The notes under the pieces are model-generated. The model was not told the DNA's origin. It saw only the letters and a list, made by a program, of their open reading frames with translations, and ran no database searches. The translations under genes and the position numbers were made by a program. 64,000 nucleotides of DNA from GCA-958296115 sp965222445. Its GTDB lineage: Bacteria > Chloroflexota > Dehalococcoidia > Lucifugimonadales > CAJWER01. Shown here in pieces: positions 53,044-62,903 of the stretch. The stretch is from positions 1,054,001 to 1,118,000 of the forward strand of contig CBDCTY010000002.1 in the NCBI GenBank assembly GCA_965222445.1. The letters are read 5' to 3'. Within the stretch, counting starts at the first letter, position 1, and each line of letters opens with the position of its first letter.

Positions 53044-55704
53044 TTGAGCTTGAGAACTAGCGACGAGATCCGCGAGTCATTCCTGAAGTACTTCGAATCC
53101 AAGGGGCACCTGCGGGCGGCGAGCTCGTCGCTGATACCCGTCGGCGACCCGACGCTGCTGCTGACCAACGCGGGTATGGTCCAGTTCAAGCCCTACTTTG
53201 CGGGCGAGACCGATCCGCCGAGCAAGCGGCTCACGTCCTCTCAGAAGTCGTTCAGGGTCGTGGACATCGAGGAGGTTGGCGACGCCACCCACATCACGAT
53301 GTTCGAGATGCTGGGCAACTTCAGCATCGGCGACTACTTCAAGGAGGGCGCCGTGGCCTACGCGCTGGAGTGCTTCGAGAGCGTCATGGGTCTGCCCAAG
53401 GAGAGGTTCGCGGCGACCGTCCACCACACCGACGACGAGGCGCACGAGATATGGGTGAGGGCCGGGATACCGGCGGAGCGAATATACGGGTTCGGCGACG
53501 CCGACAACTGGTGGGGGCCCCCGATCCACGGGAGTGAGGGTCCGTGCGGTCCATGCTCCGAGCTGCACTATGACTTCGGAGACGGGCGGCCCGGCTGCGG
53601 CCTCGACGACTGCGGCCCAAACTGCGAGAACTTGAACCCGGAGACCGGAATGGTCTGTCAGCGGTACGTGGAGCTGTGGAACCTGGTCTTCATGCAGTAC
53701 TACCACCACCCGGACGGAAGTCGTGATCGGCTGCCAGCCACCGGCATCGACACGGGGATGGGGTTCGAGCGGCTGGTCACAGTGCTGCAGGGCGTGGACA
53801 CGGTGTACGAAACCGACCTGTTCAGGCCGCTAGTCGAGAGGGTGGAGGAGCTCAGCGGCGCCAGGTACCGCTCGGATCCCGAGACCACCTATGCGATCAG
53901 CGTGGTCGCCGAGCACGGCAGGAGCGCAGCGTTCCTGCTGGCGGACGGCGTGGTGCCCGGCAACGAGGGACGGGGGTACGTGCTGCGTCGGATCATACGG
54001 CGGGCGATCAGGCACGGGAGGCGTCTGGGTCTCGAGGACCCGTTTCTGGGCGAGATTGCCGTCGTGGTGACCGACCGGATGGGCGCCGTCTACCCGGAGC
54101 TGCGCAACAACCGGGAGTTCGTCCTCACGTCGCTAAGGCTGGAGGAGGAGAAGTTCCAGCAGGCGTACGAGAACGGCTACGCCGCGCTGTCGGAGGCCCT
54201 GAAGTCAGGCGACCTGGGTGGCGGGACGGTGTTCCGCCTCTGGGACACCTATGGGTTCCCCGTCGAGATGACCCAGGAGATCGCCGACGAGGCGGGGGTG
54301 GACGTCGACATGGAGGGCTTTGAGCGGGAGATGGCCGCGCAGCGCGAGCGCGCCCGCGCATCCGCGCAGTTCGGCGCCGACCGGGTGAAGATCCGCCTCT
54401 ACGAGAGCCTCGGAATCGGCGGCACGAGGTTTCTCGGCTACCAGCAGGTCAGGGCGGACAGCGTCGTCGTGGGGATGGTCTCCGGCGACGGTGTCGTGTC
54501 CGAGGCGACCGAGGGCGACGAGGTGGAGCTGGCCATCATGGAGACGCCGTTCTACCCGGAGGGCGGCGGCCAGGTGGGCGACGCCGGCGAAATCGTGGCC
54601 CCGGACGGCAGGATCGCGGTCACGGACACACAGACGGTCATGCCTGGGCTGATCATGCACTTCGGCAGGGTAGTCGAGGGCAATGTGTCGCTGGGGGACA
54701 GCGTAGACGCGGTCGTCGACCCCATCCGGCGCGAGGACACGGCGCGGAACCACACGGCGACCCACATGCTGCACGCGGCCCTCCGCCAGGTGCTGGGCAG
54801 TCACGTTCGCCAGGCGGGATCGCTGGTGGCCCCCGACCGGCTGCGGTTCGACTTCAGCCACGTGACGGCGATGACGCCGGGCGAGATCGACGACGTGCAG
54901 CTCCTCGTCAACGAGAAGATCCGCGAGAACGTGGGCGTCCGCAAGAGCGAAGACCGGTACGCCAGGGCCATCGAGCGAGGGGCGCTGGCCTTCTTCGGCG
55001 ACAAGTACGAGGACACCGTGCGGCTGGTCGAGATAGCCAACGGCGATACCTTCAGCTTCGAGGTGTGCGGGGGCACCCACGTACACCACACGGGCGAGCT
55101 CGGTGCGGTCTACGTGCTGGGCGAGTCCAGCATCGGCACTGGCATGAGGCGCATCGAGGCGGTGAGCGGTCGGGGCGCGGAGAGGGTCGTGCGCGACCGC
55201 TTCCGGGCGCAAAACGCCGTGGCCTCCAGGCTCAGCACTACCCCCATGGAGACCGATGAGCGGGTCGGCTCGCTGCTGGAAGAGATGGAGTCGCTGCGGC
55301 GCGAGAACGAGGCTCTCGAGAGGAGGCTCGCCCTCCAGGCCGCCGAGGCGATGCTGGATGCTGCGGAGGTCGTGGACGGCGTCACCGTGCTCGCCCACCG
55401 GGTGAACGCGGCGGGCGCGGACGCCATGCGTGAGATGGGGGACTGGCTCAGGAGCAAGATGGGCAGCGGCATCGTCGCGCTGGGCACGGTGGTGAACGAC
55501 AGGCCGCAGATGGTGGTCATGGTAACGCCCGACCTGGTGGAGCGCGGGTTCGACGCGGTCGCAATAGCCAGGGGAGCGGCGAAGGCCATCGGGGGAGGGG
55601 GCGGCGGCAGGCCCGATGTAGCGCAGGCGGGCGGCAGGAGGGCCGACGGGCTCGATGCGGCGCTGAGATCGGTAGCCGACCTGGTGCGCGGCGGGTCCGG
55701 CTGA
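53044..55704 (+). CDS. alaS: Alanyl-tRNA synthetase
   Basis: 886 residues. TTG 53044 is the start (AGGAG 5 bp upstream). The catalytic domain opens EIRESFLKYFESKGHLRAAS and DPTLLLTNAGMVQFKPYF; the editing domain has HTATHMLHAALRQ and CGGTHVHHTGELG, the zinc-binding HXXXH and CXXXH pairs that clear mischarged Ser/Gly. The C-terminal part (DHHA1-like) has GSGIVALGTVVNDRPQMVVM and GGGGGGRPDVAQAGGR. Complete. Confidence 0.97.
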   Translation: MSLRTSDEIRESFLKYFESKGHLRAASSSLIPVGDPTLLLTNAGMVQFKPYFAGETDPPSKRLTSSQKSFRVVDIEEVGDATHITMFEMLGNFSIGDYFKEGAVAYALECFESVMGLPKERFAATVHHTDDEAHEIWVRAGIPAERIYGFGDADNWWGPPIHGSEGPCGPCSELHYDFGDGRPGCGLDDCGPNCENLNPETGMVCQRYVELWNLVFMQYYHHPDGSRDRLPATGIDTGMGFERLVTVLQGVDTVYETDLFRPLVERVEELSGARYRSDPETTYAISVVAEHGRSAAFLLADGVVPGNEGRGYVLRRIIRRAIRHGRRLGLEDPFLGEIAVVVTDRMGAVYPELRNNREFVLTSLRLEEEKFQQAYENGYAALSEALKSGDLGGGTVFRLWDTYGFPVEMTQEIADEAGVDVDMEGFEREMAAQRERARASAQFGADRVKIRLYESLGIGGTRFLGYQQVRADSVVVGMVSGDGVVSEATEGDEVELAIMETPFYPEGGGQVGDAGEIVAPDGRIAVTDTQTVMPGLIMHFGRVVEGNVSLGDSVDAVVDPIRREDTARNHTATHMLHAALRQVLGSHVRQAGSLVAPDRLRFDFSHVTAMTPGEIDDVQLLVNEKIRENVGVRKSEDRYARAIERGALAFFGDKYEDTVRLVEIANGDTFSFEVCGGTHVHHTGELGAVYVLGESSIGTGMRRIEAVSGRGAERVVRDRFRAQNAVASRLSTTPMETDERVGSLLEEMESLRRENEALERRLALQAAEAMLDAAEVVDGVTVLAHRVNAAGADAMREMGDWLRSKMGSGIVALGTVVNDRPQMVVMVTPDLVERGFDAVAIARGAAKAIGGGGGGRPDVAQAGGRRADGLDAALRSVADLVRGGSG

Positions 55705-55706
55705 CC

Positions 55707-56123
55707 GTGCGGGTCCTCGGCATCGATCACGGGGAGCGCCGCATCGGGGCCGCCCTGAGCGACGCGCTGGGCATCGCGGCCTCGCCGCTGACGGTCATCG
55801 AGCACACGTCCGACGAGGGAGACTTGGACGCCGTGGCCGCCCTGGTAAGAGAGCGGGGGGTCGAGGCCGTGGTGGTGGGCGTACCAATATCCCTGGACGG
55901 CTCGATCGGGCCGCAGGCCAAGCGCGCCGCGTACTTCGCGCGACTGCTGTCGGGACGCCTGGGCATGCCCGTGGACATGGTGGACGAGCGCCTGTCGACG
56001 CGCGAGGCCGAGCGCAGGCTCATGGAGGGCGGCAGGAGACGCTCCAGGCGGCGCGAGGGCGTCGACGCCGCGGCAGCCGCGGTCATTCTGCAGGCCTACC
56101 TCGACTCGAGGCCGCGCGGCTGA
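55707..56123 (+). CDS. ruvX: Putative pre-16S rRNA nuclease/Holliday junction resolvase YqgF
   Basis: 138 residues, RNase-H-like fold: VLGIDHGERRIGAALSDALG, VVVGVPISLDGSIGPQA, and VDERLSTREAERRL with the C-terminal DAAAAAVILQAYLD. GTG 55707 is 2 bp past the alaS stop, the common alaS-ruvX arrangement. Confidence 0.94.
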   Translation: MRVLGIDHGERRIGAALSDALGIAASPLTVIEHTSDEGDLDAVAALVRERGVEAVVVGVPISLDGSIGPQAKRAAYFARLLSGRLGMPVDMVDERLSTREAERRLMEGGRRRSRRREGVDAAAAAVILQAYLDSRPRG

Positions 56124-56133
56124 CCCGCACCGC

Positions 56134-58563
56134 CTATTCGAGCACGCGCAGCGTGGACGGTACGTCCATCCGCCGCAGCTTGCGCACGGTGAGCGCCGGG
56201 GCCAGGGCGACGACGACGATACCGGCGGCCAGGACAGCCGCCATCTGCGGCACGTCTACAGACAGGTTCACCCCCAAGTCAGGGTAACTGGCGGGAATGA
56301 TCTCTCGGATGAACCAGAGCAACATCCCGTAGCCGAGGACGACGCCCAGCAGTGTGGCCACCGCGCCCAGGACGGCCCCCTCGACGGCCAGGATGCCGAG
56401 CACCCTGCGCACGGGCACGCCGTAGGCGAACATGGTCGCATGGTCCCGCGCCCGCTCGTCGGTGTTGATGTTCGCGGTGTTGAAGGCGATCAGCAGTGCG
56501 AGGCCCAGCACGAACATCTGCATCACGACGAAGATGCTCGTGAACTCCTCGAACACGTCCTGTGCCGCCTGGGAGCTCTCGGCTATGCCCAGCACGGTGG
56601 CTACTCCCGGCGTGCCGAAAAGGGCGCGCTTGGCATCGCTCAGGGTCTGACCGGAGGCCGGCGCGCCGGTGACGACGTTCGCCAGGCCTTCGAGCCCGGC
56701 CTGACCCGCATGGCGGATGTCCATGTAGGCGCTGAAGCGGATCGGGTGAGGATGGACCGCGATCACAGGTATTGAGCTTGCGCTCAGGGTGAAGGAGGCG
56801 GGGCCGGTGCGCACGGGAAGCGTCAGGGTGACGCTGTCCCCCACGCCTACGCCCAGGTCTTCGGCAGCCTTGCGGGCGAGGACGATGCCGGGGTCCACGG
56901 TGGACAGGTCTCCCTCCACAGCAGTCGGACGCCAGGCGCCGCCCGCCAGGTCTACGTACTGGACGAGGACGGTGAGGGACTCGCCGGCGCCCCGTACGCT
57001 CCCTCCAAGGACGACCCCGGGTTCGGCTACGCCGAGCGCGCCTCCGTTCACTATGCCGTCCACCTCGGGCGAATCGACCGCGTAGAAGGAGTCGAGCCGT
57101 ACCACCAGCCGGTCGGGCACGCCCTTCAGCAGCTCCTCGTCGCCCTGCGCGAGGGTAGAGAGGATCGAGTCCGTCATGCCGACCACGCTCACTAGGATTG
57201 CCAGCACGGCGGTGAGAGCGAACAGGGTCAGGATTGTTCGGCGGGGCGCCCTCAGCAGGTTACGGAAGGGCATGCGCCCCAGGCTGCTCCCAGGGAGCGG
57301 CAGGCGGCTGATTGTCGGAGCAAGCCCGCCGCCACGCGCGGCCAGGTGTCCGGTCCTGATGGCGTCCACGGGCTGGACGCGGATTGCGCGGAAGACCGGC
57401 CACATCACCGCGACTATCGGCAGCAGGAAGCCGATGGCTGCAACGCCCGCGAAGATGCCCGTCTGGAATGGCGTGATGAAGACGGGAAGCGGCACGAAGC
57501 TCTCGAGCACGTCCTGCATAAGCTTGGCAATCAGCAGCCCCATGCCGATACCGAACACTACGCCCAGCACGGCTATCTGCAGCCCGACCAGCAGCGGCCG
57601 CACGGCTATCGCGGCGGGGTTCACGCCGAGAGCCATGGACGTGCCTATTTCGCGCCGCTGTGTCTCCACCATGCGCGCGGCGAAGTTCAGGGACGCGAAC
57701 GCCGCGCCCGCGAATAGAATCAGCGCGAATACGTTGTAGAACTGCTGGTCGCCCTCGGGGTCGCGGGTGAGGGCGAGGTACGAGGCGTCGTCCTCCGTGC
57801 GCATGAGGTCTAGGCCCGTTTCGGGGTGCCGGGCCGCCGTTTCGGCCACTAGCGCCGCCTCCACGGCGTCCAGGTCGGCGCCTGGCTCGACGGTCAGCAC
57901 CAGGTCGTTGATCAGCCCCTCCCTGCCTGACAGCTCCTGGGCGGTCTCGAGGGAAGTGAACAGGACGGCCAGGTTCGCCTGACCGAAGAAGCCGCCCTCC
58001 TCGACTATCAGGAAGTATTCGGGGGACACGGCGTGACCGACATATTGGGCGGAGACGCCGCCCCCGATCTGCAGCTCGCCCTCGTCCGGCAGGCCGTAGT
58101 AGACGCCGAAGTTGCGCTCGACCAGGACGACCGGCTCCCCGATCTCCCCCTCATCGATCTCCCGCCCCACCAGGGTCTCGACGCCGTTGACGCTGGGACC
58201 GCCGTCCGACAAGTCGACACCGACGATCCTGCCGCGAACGAAGAAGGGGCCGTCGCCGGCGTCCACCTCGACCTGGGTCTGCGAGATGAGCCGCTCCTCG
58301 GCGGCCTCCACACCGTCGATACCCTCCGCGATGGCCGCCAGGGCGCCCTGCGGGAGGAAGCCGTCCCCGCTGGGACGTGCGCGTATGTCGTACATGTTCG
58401 TCAGCGCGAGGCTCGCGTCGTTGGAGGCGAAGCGCCACTGGGTCACGCTGCTCAGGCCGGCGTACATACCTGTGCCGATGGCGATCATGAGGGCGATGCC
58501 CGCCACCTGGACCCATCGGCCCCTCGCGTCCCTCAATGCCCAACGAAGCCTCAGGGCCAACAT
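56134..58563 (-). CDS. ABC transporter permease, FtsX/MacB-like, two-repeat
   Basis: 809 residues. N-terminal helix (WVQVAGIALMIAIGTGMYAG), a large extracellular MacB_PCD domain, three helices near 270-390, then a second copy of the same order (helix near 435, extracellular region, three helices near the C-terminus). No transport domain of the RND or drug-pump type. With the ATPase next door it forms a Lol/Mac-type mechanotransmission exporter. Likely acts on lipoproteins, peptides or antibiotics. Confidence 0.9.
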   Translation of the reverse strand: MLALRLRWALRDARGRWVQVAGIALMIAIGTGMYAGLSSVTQWRFASNDASLALTNMYDIRARPSGDGFLPQGALAAIAEGIDGVEAAEERLISQTQVEVDAGDGPFFVRGRIVGVDLSDGGPSVNGVETLVGREIDEGEIGEPVVLVERNFGVYYGLPDEGELQIGGGVSAQYVGHAVSPEYFLIVEEGGFFGQANLAVLFTSLETAQELSGREGLINDLVLTVEPGADLDAVEAALVAETAARHPETGLDLMRTEDDASYLALTRDPEGDQQFYNVFALILFAGAAFASLNFAARMVETQRREIGTSMALGVNPAAIAVRPLLVGLQIAVLGVVFGIGMGLLIAKLMQDVLESFVPLPVFITPFQTGIFAGVAAIGFLLPIVAVMWPVFRAIRVQPVDAIRTGHLAARGGGLAPTISRLPLPGSSLGRMPFRNLLRAPRRTILTLFALTAVLAILVSVVGMTDSILSTLAQGDEELLKGVPDRLVVRLDSFYAVDSPEVDGIVNGGALGVAEPGVVLGGSVRGAGESLTVLVQYVDLAGGAWRPTAVEGDLSTVDPGIVLARKAAEDLGVGVGDSVTLTLPVRTGPASFTLSASSIPVIAVHPHPIRFSAYMDIRHAGQAGLEGLANVVTGAPASGQTLSDAKRALFGTPGVATVLGIAESSQAAQDVFEEFTSIFVVMQMFVLGLALLIAFNTANINTDERARDHATMFAYGVPVRRVLGILAVEGAVLGAVATLLGVVLGYGMLLWFIREIIPASYPDLGVNLSVDVPQMAAVLAAGIVVVALAPALTVRKLRRMDVPSTLRVLE

Positions 58564-58574
58564 TTTTCGCCCTC

Positions 58575-59276
58575 CTACCAGCGCAATTCCGAGAGGGGGG
58601 TCTTGCCGCCCTCCGGCGGGCCGTCGCTGACGATGTGCCCGCTACTCATCTCGACGACCCTGTCGGCGATGCGCGATATCTCCCGGTTGTGGGTAACGAC
58701 CAGGACGGCGCGGTCGGCGGAGGCCTGCTCGATCAGCAGCTCCAGTATCTGCGCCCCCGTCCTGAAGTCGAGCTCACCGGTCGGCTCGTCGGCCAGCAGG
58801 ACTGGGTTTCCGGTTGCCAGGGCCCGGGCTATGGCTACGCGCTGCTGCTCTCCGCCTGACAGCTCGTGGGGGAAGTGGTCCGTCCGATGGCCGAGCCCCA
58901 CGGACTCCAGCACCGACTCTGGGGCCGCGCTGCCCCGCTTGCCGGCCACGTCCATGCCGAACTCGACGTTCTCCAAGGCGGTCAGGCCGGGGAACAGGTT
59001 GAAGCTCTGGAATATGAAGCTCACGGTCTGGCGTCTGAGGGCGAAGAGCTCAGAGCGGGAGGCGGTGGTGATGTCGCGCCCGCCGACCGAGACGCTGCCC
59101 GAGGTGGGCGTGTCGAGGGCGCCGATGATGTTCAGCAGCGTCGTCTTGCCGCTCCCCGACGGACCGAGGACGACGACGAATTCGCCGTCCGACACGTGGA
59201 GGTCCACGCCGTCCAGCGCCCGCACCTCGACGGGGCCGATCTGGTAGTGCTTCGAGATTCCAACCAGGTCTATCAA
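58575..59276 (-). CDS. ABC transporter ATP-binding protein, MacB/LolD-like
   Basis: 233 residues. Walker A GPSGSGKTT, signature LSGGEQQRVAIARAL, Walker B VLLADEP, H-loop THNREISR. TTG 59274-59276 with AGGAGG 9 bp upstream is the preferred start; an ATG at 59321 would add an unconserved extension. It precedes the permease by 11 bp in one transcript. Confidence 0.94.
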   Translation of the reverse strand: MIDLVGISKHYQIGPVEVRALDGVDLHVSDGEFVVVLGPSGSGKTTLLNIIGALDTPTSGSVSVGGRDITTASRSELFALRRQTVSFIFQSFNLFPGLTALENVEFGMDVAGKRGSAAPESVLESVGLGHRTDHFPHELSGGEQQRVAIARALATGNPVLLADEPTGELDFRTGAQILELLIEQASADRAVLVVTHNREISRIADRVVEMSSGHIVSDGPPEGGKTPLSELRW

Positions 59277-59380
59277 TCCTCGATGCCTCCTGTCCGGGGG
59301 CAGGCTCGAACAGCCGGCCATCGCCTAGCCGCGCCCATGATATACTAGCAGACCGAACCCCCAAGAAAACCACCTCCGTC

Positions 59381-59400
59381 ATTCCCGCGAACGCGGGAAT
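59381..59400. repeat. REP-like hairpin between the ABC ATPase gene and aroE
   Basis: ATTCCCGCG AA CGCGGGAAT, a perfect 9-bp stem followed by CCATCCCC. The same GCGGGAATGACGG arm occurs in the MITEs. Confidence 0.75.
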
Positions 59401-59489
59401 CCATCCCCGGCAAGGTGCATCGTCATGACCCCGGAAACAGTCCGCCACGCCGCCCGTCAGGCGGTGTACCTGGGAACCTTGGGGCCGCC

Positions 59490-60428
59490 ATGAAGCAGAT
59501 CGCGATCTTTGGATATCCCCTCTCCCACTCGATATCCCCGGCGTTCCAGCAGGCCGCGCTCGACAGCCTGTCCATAAGCGCCTGCTACTCGGCAAGACCG
59601 ACGACGCCCGACGGGCTGGCCTCCGAGGTGGAGAAGCTGCGGGCCGACAACCATCTCGGCGCCAATGTCACGATACCCCACAAGGAGCGCGTACGCTCCT
59701 ATCTCGACGGCCAGGACCGGTGGGCCGAAACGGTCGGCGCCGTCAACACGATCGTTAAAGAGGATGGCCGGCTGCTGGGCCGCAACACGGACGGGTACGG
59801 CTTCCTGAAGAGCCTGGAGGACCGAGCCGGCTTCGATCCCGAAGGCAAGTCCGTGCTGGTCCTGGGCGCAGGGGGGGCGGCTCGCGCGGCCGCATTCGCG
59901 CTGGCGGAACGGGGCGCAGGCACGCTGCTCATCGCGAACCGGACCGTCGAGCGGGGGAACGCCCTGGCAGGGGACGTTCAGAGCCGGTGGATGGACGCGT
60001 ACTCGATCCCCCTGGGCGCTGTCCCCCCCGTCGCACTACGAGGCCAACCGCTCACCGGACAAGCGACAATCAGCCGGGCGTCTCTGAGCGTCGGAACTGT
60101 CAGCAGCGGCGAGGCCCGGGAGGCGGCCGGCCGGGTCGACCTGATAGTCAACGCCACGTCGATGGGCATGGAGCCCGGGCCGAGCGCGGGGCTGTCGCCC
60201 CTGGAGAGCCGCGACATCAACCCCGGCGCCCTCGTGTACGACATGGTCTATACGCCGCAGCAGACGCCGCTGATGGAGGCGGCGCGGAGGGCCGGGGCGA
60301 GGGTCCTCGGCGGTCTCTGGATGCTGGTGTACCAGGGCGCGGCGTCCTTCGAGATGTGGACGGCGCGGGAGGCCCCGGTCGACCTGATGTACGAGGCCGG
60401 GCTCCGGGCGCTGGGCGGCGAGCCGTGA
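59490..60428 (+). CDS. aroE: Shikimate dehydrogenase
   Basis: 312 residues. It reduces 3-dehydroshikimate with NADPH. Motifs: FGYPLSHSISPAFQQAALD, GANVTIPHKERV with the catalytic Lys, NTDGYGFL, LVLGAGGAARAAAFAL and NRT. About 30 residues longer than usual: an insertion (around residues 180-210, VALRGQPLTGQATISRAS) precedes the IVNATSMGM strand. Start ATG 59490. Confidence 0.93.
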   Translation: MKQIAIFGYPLSHSISPAFQQAALDSLSISACYSARPTTPDGLASEVEKLRADNHLGANVTIPHKERVRSYLDGQDRWAETVGAVNTIVKEDGRLLGRNTDGYGFLKSLEDRAGFDPEGKSVLVLGAGGAARAAAFALAERGAGTLLIANRTVERGNALAGDVQSRWMDAYSIPLGAVPPVALRGQPLTGQATISRASLSVGTVSSGEAREAAGRVDLIVNATSMGMEPGPSAGLSPLESRDINPGALVYDMVYTPQQTPLMEAARRAGARVLGGLWMLVYQGAASFEMWTAREAPVDLMYEAGLRALGGEP

Positions 60429-62077
60429 CCGGGGCCAACATCTTCGTCACCGGCTTCTCGGGCGCCGGCAAGACGACCGTCGGGCGCAGGGCGGCCGACC
60501 TGCTCGGCTGGCGCTACGTCGACATGGACGACGAGATAGAGGCCGCGGCCGGGCGGCCTATCCCGGAGATATTCGAGGTGGAGGGCGAGTCCGCGTTCCG
60601 CCGGTACGAGACGGATGTCCTGGCGAGGCTCTGCGAAGGCAGCCGGCAGGTCGTGTCCACCGGTGGCGGCGTCCCCGTTGCGCAGGCCAACCGCGCGCTC
60701 ATGGCCGCAGGCGGCGTGGTGGTGTGCCTCGAGGCGAGCCCGGAGACGATATACGACCGCCTGTCGGCTGATAGGGACAGGCCGGCCGGCCCGGTCGTCA
60801 GGCCCATGCTGGCGGGGGCGGACCCGCTGCGGCGTATCAGGGAGCTGAAGGCCGAGCGGCAGCCGAGCTACTCCCTGGCGGACTGGACGGTGCAGACCGA
60901 CCGGCTCTCGCCCGAGCAGGCCGCGTCGGAGATCGTCCGGGCCTGGGGAATCCTGACGGCCATGGACGCCGGGACACCGGACGAAGACCTCGCGGCCGTC
61001 GTCCGGACGTCGGCGGGCGACTACCCTGTATGGGTCGGGTGGGGGCTGCTGGACGACATCGGAGAGAAGGCCGTGGCCGCGGCATCGCCCGGCGCCGCAT
61101 ACGTCGTGACGGACGAAGGGGCCTACCTGCACGGACGCCGGGCGCAGGCCTCGCTGGAGGCCGCCGGTGTGCCGTGTCACATCTTCGCACTCCAGCAGGG
61201 CGAGGCCGGCAAGACGCTCGACGGCGCGGCCCGCATCTACGAGTGGCTGGCGTCCCTGAAGGCCGAGCGCGGCCATCTGGTGGCGGCGGTAGGGGGCGGG
61301 GTCGTCGGCGACATGGCGGGGTTCGCGGCGGCGACCTACCTGCGGGGCATGCCCTTCGCGCAGGTCCCGACCACGATGCTCGCCATGATGGACGCGGCCG
61401 TGGGGGGGAAGACGGGCGTCGACCTGCCGTACGGCAAGAACCTCGTGGGGGCTTTCCACCAGCCCAGGCTCGTCCTCGCCGACGTGGCCGTGCTGGAGAC
61501 GCTGCCGGGGCGCGAGCTCAACTCCGGCTGGACCGAGGCTATCAAGCATGGGCTGATACTGGACTCGGGGCTGTTCGAGGACTTCGAAAGACACGGCGAG
61601 GCTGTCCGCTCCCTGGACCCCGCCATGACCATCGACATCGTGAAGCGAAGCGTTGCAGTCAAGGCCGACGTGGTAACGAGGGACGAGAATGAGAGACTGG
61701 GGCTGCGGGTGCTGCTCAACTACGGGCACACGGTGGGGCACGCCATCGAGGCCGCCACCGGCTATACAAGATACCTGCACGGCGAGGCGGTGAGCATCGG
61801 GATGACGGCCGCCGCGAGAATAGGCACGGAGCTGGGCATGATGTCGGACGGCGAGGCGGACCGGCAGCGCCGCGTGCTCGAGGCCTTCAGGCTGCCCGTG
61901 TCGCTGGACGGCGTGGACACCGGTGCGCTCAAGGAGGCGATGACCCTGGACAAGAAGACCGTGGGCGGAGCCATACGGTGGGTGCTGCTGGACGGCATCG
62001 GGCGGGCCGTCACGCGCGGCGACGTGCCGGAAGCCGTGGTGGACATGGCGCTGGAGTCGCTGGGCGGGAGGAGCTGA
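60425..62077 (+). CDS. aroKB: Shikimate kinase / 3-dehydroquinate synthase fusion
   Basis: 550 residues. Residues 1 to about 170 are shikimate kinase: P-loop GFSGAGKTT, WRYVDMDDEIE, VVSTGGGVPV. Residues about 180-550 are dehydroquinate synthase: GEAGKTLDGAA, VGGGVVGDMAGFAAATYLRG, VGGKTGVDLPYGKNLVGAF and LNYGHTVGHAIEAATGY with the metal His. Two steps of the pathway, on either side of AroE, in one chain. GTG overlaps the aroE stop (GTGA). Confidence 0.95.
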   Translation: MTGANIFVTGFSGAGKTTVGRRAADLLGWRYVDMDDEIEAAAGRPIPEIFEVEGESAFRRYETDVLARLCEGSRQVVSTGGGVPVAQANRALMAAGGVVVCLEASPETIYDRLSADRDRPAGPVVRPMLAGADPLRRIRELKAERQPSYSLADWTVQTDRLSPEQAASEIVRAWGILTAMDAGTPDEDLAAVVRTSAGDYPVWVGWGLLDDIGEKAVAAASPGAAYVVTDEGAYLHGRRAQASLEAAGVPCHIFALQQGEAGKTLDGAARIYEWLASLKAERGHLVAAVGGGVVGDMAGFAAATYLRGMPFAQVPTTMLAMMDAAVGGKTGVDLPYGKNLVGAFHQPRLVLADVAVLETLPGRELNSGWTEAIKHGLILDSGLFEDFERHGEAVRSLDPAMTIDIVKRSVAVKADVVTRDENERLGLRVLLNYGHTVGHAIEAATGYTRYLHGEAVSIGMTAAARIGTELGMMSDGEADRQRRVLEAFRLPVSLDGVDTGALKEAMTLDKKTVGGAIRWVLLDGIGRAVTRGDVPEAVVDMALESLGGRS

Positions 62078-62078
62078 C

Positions 62079-62903
62079 CTGCCCCCGGAGTGGGTCTACC
62101 TTTTCCTGATCGGCGCCGGCACCGGCGTATTCGGGGCCATGGTCGGCACCGGGGGCGGCGTCGTCCTCGTGCCGGTGCTGCTGCTCTTCTTCGGCATGGA
62201 CCCGGTAATGGTGGCTGGGACATCCCTGGCCCTCGTGGCGCTCACCAGCACTTCCAGCGCCCTAATGTACCTCCGGCACAACTTGGTGGACAGGCGCAGC
62301 GGGCTCATCTTCATGGCCGCCGCCCTACCAGGGTCCCTAGCAGCCCCCTTCGCAGTGGAGAAGGTGGGGGGCGACGCGTTCCGCGTGATGTTCGGAGCGA
62401 TAATCGCCGGGCTCGCGGTCTACCTGCTGTACAGGTCCTCAAGGCCGGGCACGGTGTCGTCGGACATCAGCAGCAGGTTCAAGCCCACGGTGCGGAGCCG
62501 CCGCATCCACGCCGACGGGGTGACCTGCGAGTACCGGTTCAACGAGGGACTCGCCGCCCTGTTCAACTTCTTCATGGGGTTCGTGTCCGCGTTCTTCGGC
62601 GCCGGAGGCGGGTTTCTCAGGACGCCAGTCCTCGTGACGCTGTTCGGGTTTCCGGTGCGTATCGCAGCCGCGACATCCCTCTTCGCCATGTCGGTGTACG
62701 CCACGGCGGGCGCCGGGGTCCATGCGTACCTCGGCCACGTGGAGTGGCTGCCGACCTTCGCGGCCATCGCACCGGGGCTGCTCATCGGAAGCCCGACGGG
62801 CGTCTGGCTTGCCAGGAAGACCAAGGGCGTATGGATAGTCGCCATGCTGGCGGCGCTCCTGTTCGTGATGGGGGTCCGCCTGATCTGGCAGGGGTTGGCG
62901 TGA
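62079..62903 (+). CDS. TauE/SafE-family permease
   Basis: 274 residues if begun at CTG 62079, which has GGAGGAG 5 bp upstream and restores the first membrane helix (EWVYLFLIGAGTGVFGAM); the first ATG, 62139, would delete it. Two repeats of about four helices each open with a glycine-rich motif (GAMVGTGGGVVLVPVL; SAFFGAGGGFLRTPVL). The family exports sulfite or organosulfonates; substrate not known here. Its TGA overlaps the tgt GTG. Confidence 0.85.
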   Translation: MPPEWVYLFLIGAGTGVFGAMVGTGGGVVLVPVLLLFFGMDPVMVAGTSLALVALTSTSSALMYLRHNLVDRRSGLIFMAAALPGSLAAPFAVEKVGGDAFRVMFGAIIAGLAVYLLYRSSRPGTVSSDISSRFKPTVRSRRIHADGVTCEYRFNEGLAALFNFFMGFVSAFFGAGGGFLRTPVLVTLFGFPVRIAAATSLFAMSVYATAGAGVHAYLGHVEWLPTFAAIAPGLLIGSPTGVWLARKTKGVWIVAMLAALLFVMGVRLIWQGLA

